This document shows positions 61,908-64,000 of a stretch of 64,000 bases of DNA, in pieces. The stretch's first letter is position 1. Every line of letters begins with the position of its first letter. Source of the stretch: JAKAXS01 sp041940525 (GTDB lineage Bacteria > Pseudomonadota > Alphaproteobacteria > Rhizobiales > Hyphomicrobiaceae); assembly GCA_041940525.1 (NCBI GenBank), contig JBGTSB010000008.1, positions 14,126 through 78,125 on the forward strand, read 5' to 3'. Both the position numbers and the translations under genes were made by a program. The notes beneath the pieces were generated by a model that was not told the DNA's origin, ran no database searches, and worked only from the letters and a program-made list of their open reading frames with translations.

Positions 61908-62945
61908 ATGGCCTGGAAGAAAAACGACGGTGCATCGGCGCCCTTGGCGCGTTCACTCACCCCGCCCGGTGCGTTCCTCGTGCGCATGCTTATTTTCTTG
62001 ACCCTCGTGGCATTCATCGCCGCGATCCTGCACGAGCGGATCATGAGCGCACTGATGACCAATCCGGGTCTCAACGGTCTCATCCTCGGGGTCCTCTTCC
62101 TCGGCATCCTCTATGCCTTCCGCCAGGTGATGCGGCTCTACCCCGAAATTCGCTGGGTTAATGCCTACCGCATCTCAGATCCCGGCTTGGCGATCTCTCA
62201 CCGCCCCGTGCTGCTCGCTCCAATGGCGACAATGCTGCGCGACCGTACGGGCACGCTGTCGCTATCGACCGCATCGATGCGCTCAATCATGGACTCGATC
62301 AGTTCGCGCCTCGACGAAGCACGCGACACCGGCGGCTATATGGTGCGCCTTCTCATCTTCCTGGGCCTCCTCGGCACCTTCTGGGGCCTGCTGGAAACCA
62401 TCACCTCGGTCGGCAGTGCTATCAGCTCCCTCAGCCCGGCCGGCGGCGACTCCAGCGTTGGCACATTCGAAGATCTCAAGACCGGCCTGGAAGCACCGCT
62501 GAAGGGCATGGGAACCGCCTTTTCCGCTTCACTCCTCGGTCTGTCTGGTTCCCTCGTACTCGGCTTCCTGGAGCTGCAGGCCAATCACGCCCATAACCGG
62601 TTCTACAACGAGCTTGAAGAATGGCTGTCGGGCATCACCGAGCTGACACCCGGCATGACGAGCGCAACCGACTCAGCTAGTCGCCAGCTCACCAGCGCCG
62701 TGTTCGAAATGCAGCGCGCGGTAGAAGAGCTGTCCAGCAAGATAGGCAGCCAAGGCTCAGCAGAAGTTAGGGGCAATGACGACGGCGCGGTCAAGGATCT
62801 GGCTCTCGGCGTCAACCAGCTCGTGACGCAAATGCGCGCCGAGCAAAAGGTCGTGCGTGAATGGGTCGACGAGCAAGCCGCTCAACAAGCGGATGTCTCA
62901 AGCGCGTTGCGCGAACTGACCGACAAGTTTCGTAAGGTGAAGTAA
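61908..62945 (+). CDS. MotA/TolQ/ExbB-like inner-membrane protein
   Basis: A 345-residue membrane protein with an N-terminal hydrophobic hairpin (LVRMLIFLTLVAFIAAILHE, LILGVLFLGILYAF) and the channel-like pair YMVRLLIFLGLLGTFWGLLETI (about 145-166) and MGTAFSASLLGLSGSLVLGFLEL (about 205-227), which match the MotA/ExbB proton-channel fold. A coiled tail follows (about 240-345). It overlaps no flagellar genes and is paired 2 bases upstream of a MotB/OmpA-type gene. In Rhizobiales this pair is a conserved non-flagellar unit; its work is unknown. Confidence 0.85.
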   Translation: MAWKKNDGASAPLARSLTPPGAFLVRMLIFLTLVAFIAAILHERIMSALMTNPGLNGLILGVLFLGILYAFRQVMRLYPEIRWVNAYRISDPGLAISHRPVLLAPMATMLRDRTGTLSLSTASMRSIMDSISSRLDEARDTGGYMVRLLIFLGLLGTFWGLLETITSVGSAISSLSPAGGDSSVGTFEDLKTGLEAPLKGMGTAFSASLLGLSGSLVLGFLELQANHAHNRFYNELEEWLSGITELTPGMTSATDSASRQLTSAVFEMQRAVEELSSKIGSQGSAEVRGNDDGAVKDLALGVNQLVTQMRAEQKVVREWVDEQAAQQADVSSALRELTDKFRKVK

Positions 62946-62947
62946 TC

Positions 62948-63970
62948 ATGGCTCGTGGACGATCCCGGCGGGGAGAAGACGTAGCCTGGCCGGCTTACGT
63001 CGATGTTCTGTCGACCCTGCTTCTGGTCGTCACCTTCTTGATGTCGATCTTCATGACCGCACAGTACTACTCCGGTCTGGAAGCGACAGGCAAAGACACC
63101 GCGCTCCAGCGACTGAACCGCCAGATCGCGGAACTGACCAACCTGCTCTCGCTCGAGAAAGGTAAGTCCAAAGGCGCCGAGGACGAACTCGCCGCCCTGC
63201 AAGCGTCTTTGAGCGCCATCAAGGAAGACAACCAGCGCCTGCAAAGCTTCGCCGTCACCAGTGACGAGAAGGCTGAAAGCGCGGCGGGGCGCATCGGTTC
63301 GCTGACGAGCGAACTGGAACAACAAAAAGAAATCTCGAACGAGGCGCTGGCCAAGGTCGACCTATTGAACCAACAGCTTCTGGCTCTGCGCAAGCAGGTT
63401 GCCGCGTTGAACGAGGCGCTCGGCGCTTCGGAAAAGAAAGAACAGGCAAGCCAGGAACGCATCAAGGAACTCGGCTCCCGCCTCAACGCCGCACTCGCCC
63501 GCCAAGTCCAGGAACTGCAGCGCTACCGTTCGGACTTCTTCGGCCGCCTGCGAGATCTGCTGAAAGGCCGGGACGACATCCGGGTCGTCGGCGACCGGTT
63601 CGTCTTCCAGTCGGAAGTGTTGTTCCCATCGGGCTCAGCCGACATGACCAACGCAGGACTAGGCACCCTCGACCAACTGGCGACGGCCATCAATGAACTG
63701 CGCAAAAAAATACCTGGCGAGATCGACTGGGCCTTACAGGTCGACGGCCACACTGACATTCGTCCGATAGCCAGCTCGCAGTTTCCATCAAACTGGGAAC
63801 TGTCCACCGCACGAGCCGTCTCGGTTGTTAAATATCTCGTTGACCGCGGCGTACCAGCCGAGCGGCTTGTCGCCGCTGGACACGGCGAGTTCCAACCATT
63901 GGAAAGCGGACAGGATGAAGAAAGCCTGCGCAAGAACCGCCGCATCGAGCTGAAACTGACAAACAAGTAG
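62948..63970 (+). CDS. MotB/OmpA-domain peptidoglycan-binding protein
   Basis: A 340-residue protein with a short basic N-terminus, one membrane segment (VDVLSTLLLVVTFLMSIFMTA, about 18-38; the Asp at 19 could carry protons), a long coiled coil (about 45-180) and a C-terminal OmpA-like domain: QSEVLFPSGSADMTNAGLGTL, ALQVDGHTDIRPI, NWELSTARAVSVVKYLVDRGV and LRKNRRIELKL, which bind peptidoglycan. It forms a stator-like pair with the preceding gene. A cell-wall or envelope energising role is inferred; flagellar partners are absent from the window. Confidence 0.88.
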   Translation: MARGRSRRGEDVAWPAYVDVLSTLLLVVTFLMSIFMTAQYYSGLEATGKDTALQRLNRQIAELTNLLSLEKGKSKGAEDELAALQASLSAIKEDNQRLQSFAVTSDEKAESAAGRIGSLTSELEQQKEISNEALAKVDLLNQQLLALRKQVAALNEALGASEKKEQASQERIKELGSRLNAALARQVQELQRYRSDFFGRLRDLLKGRDDIRVVGDRFVFQSEVLFPSGSADMTNAGLGTLDQLATAINELRKKIPGEIDWALQVDGHTDIRPIASSQFPSNWELSTARAVSVVKYLVDRGVPAERLVAAGHGEFQPLESGQDEESLRKNRRIELKLTNK

Positions 63971-64000
63971 CCAGCCAGTCTTCCTTATTCGGTCAACCGG

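Noticed and set aside
1..64000. CRISPR arrays, prophage structural genes, biosynthetic megasynthases, replication origin
   Set aside because: I looked for regularly spaced repeats, capsid/tail genes, modular synthases and dnaA-box clusters and saw none.

Overview
The window looks like a chromosomal segment of an alphaproteobacterium of the order Hyphomicrobiales (Rhizobiales), probably close to Hyphomicrobium-like soil or water bacteria. This is inferred from gene content: a DUF2865 secreted protein, ExoD, betaine-lipid genes btaAB, HisKA_2-type kinase relatives, an HSDL2-like dehydrogenase, and the pairing of a histone-deacetylase-like gene with xseB. No rRNA is present, so the genus cannot be fixed. 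The DNA is GC-rich and dense with genes.

Region 1 (1-9.2 kb): two small hypothetical genes, an IS1595-type transposase, then moeA-moaC-trpC-(secreted protein)-tpiA on the minus strand, divergent from ppiD-trpE. trpG and trpD are not next to trpE or trpC, so the tryptophan/molybdopterin block looks rearranged. Region 2 (9.2-20.6 kb): a CoA-binding protein, a cyclic-nucleotide-binding/patatin lipase, citramalate synthase cimA in an operon with a GFA protein and cysS, a DUF2865 protein, aroC, an orphan terminator that may end a small RNA, then a fabI-phosphatase pair. Region 3 (20.7-31.5 kb): regulators and decay. It holds three Crp/Fnr-family regulators, two receiver-domain proteins, a 52-residue gene, a signal-less cobalamin-binding-type protein and a graveyard of two-component gene fragments with a 58 bp duplicated kinase piece. 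A glycosyltransferase broken by a one-base frameshift follows. Then come a periplasmic rhodanese, hemN and ompW; hemN and ompW have FNR/FixK-like boxes upstream.

Region 4 (31.6-46 kb): DUF2189 membrane protein, a UDP-glucuronate-epimerase-like enzyme, an MDR oxidoreductase, and a 1424-residue secreted protein with DUF11-like domains and a strictly alternating 19-residue Cys repeat. Next is an accessory, partly decayed stretch: an HlyD C-terminal remnant, small Cys-rich proteins, an outer-membrane barrel, the C-terminal remnant of a nitrate-reductase-like gene abutting a deleted serine-recombinase remnant, and a tRNA-Ser(GCU). Region 5 (46-64 kb): mostly housekeeping. It carries a tandem DedA protein, btaA-btaB with a PHO-box-like site, a DMT exporter, tgt with a degenerate zinc site, exoD, xseB-HDAC, a fatty-acid/CoA operon (acyl-CoA dehydrogenase, enoyl-CoA hydratase, membrane protein, SDR), threonylcarbamoyl-AMP synthase, galE, galU and a MotA/MotB-like pair.

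The genes suggest a respiring heterotroph that adapts to low oxygen (FNR-type sites, hemN, OmpW, Crp regulators) and to phosphate shortage (betaine lipids), and makes surface polysaccharide (galE, galU, UDP-GlcA epimerase, ExoD). I found no complete, clearly new multi-gene system. The best leads are the repeat-bearing secreted protein, the two-component graveyard, the recombinase/tRNA junction and the candidate small RNA upstream of aroC.
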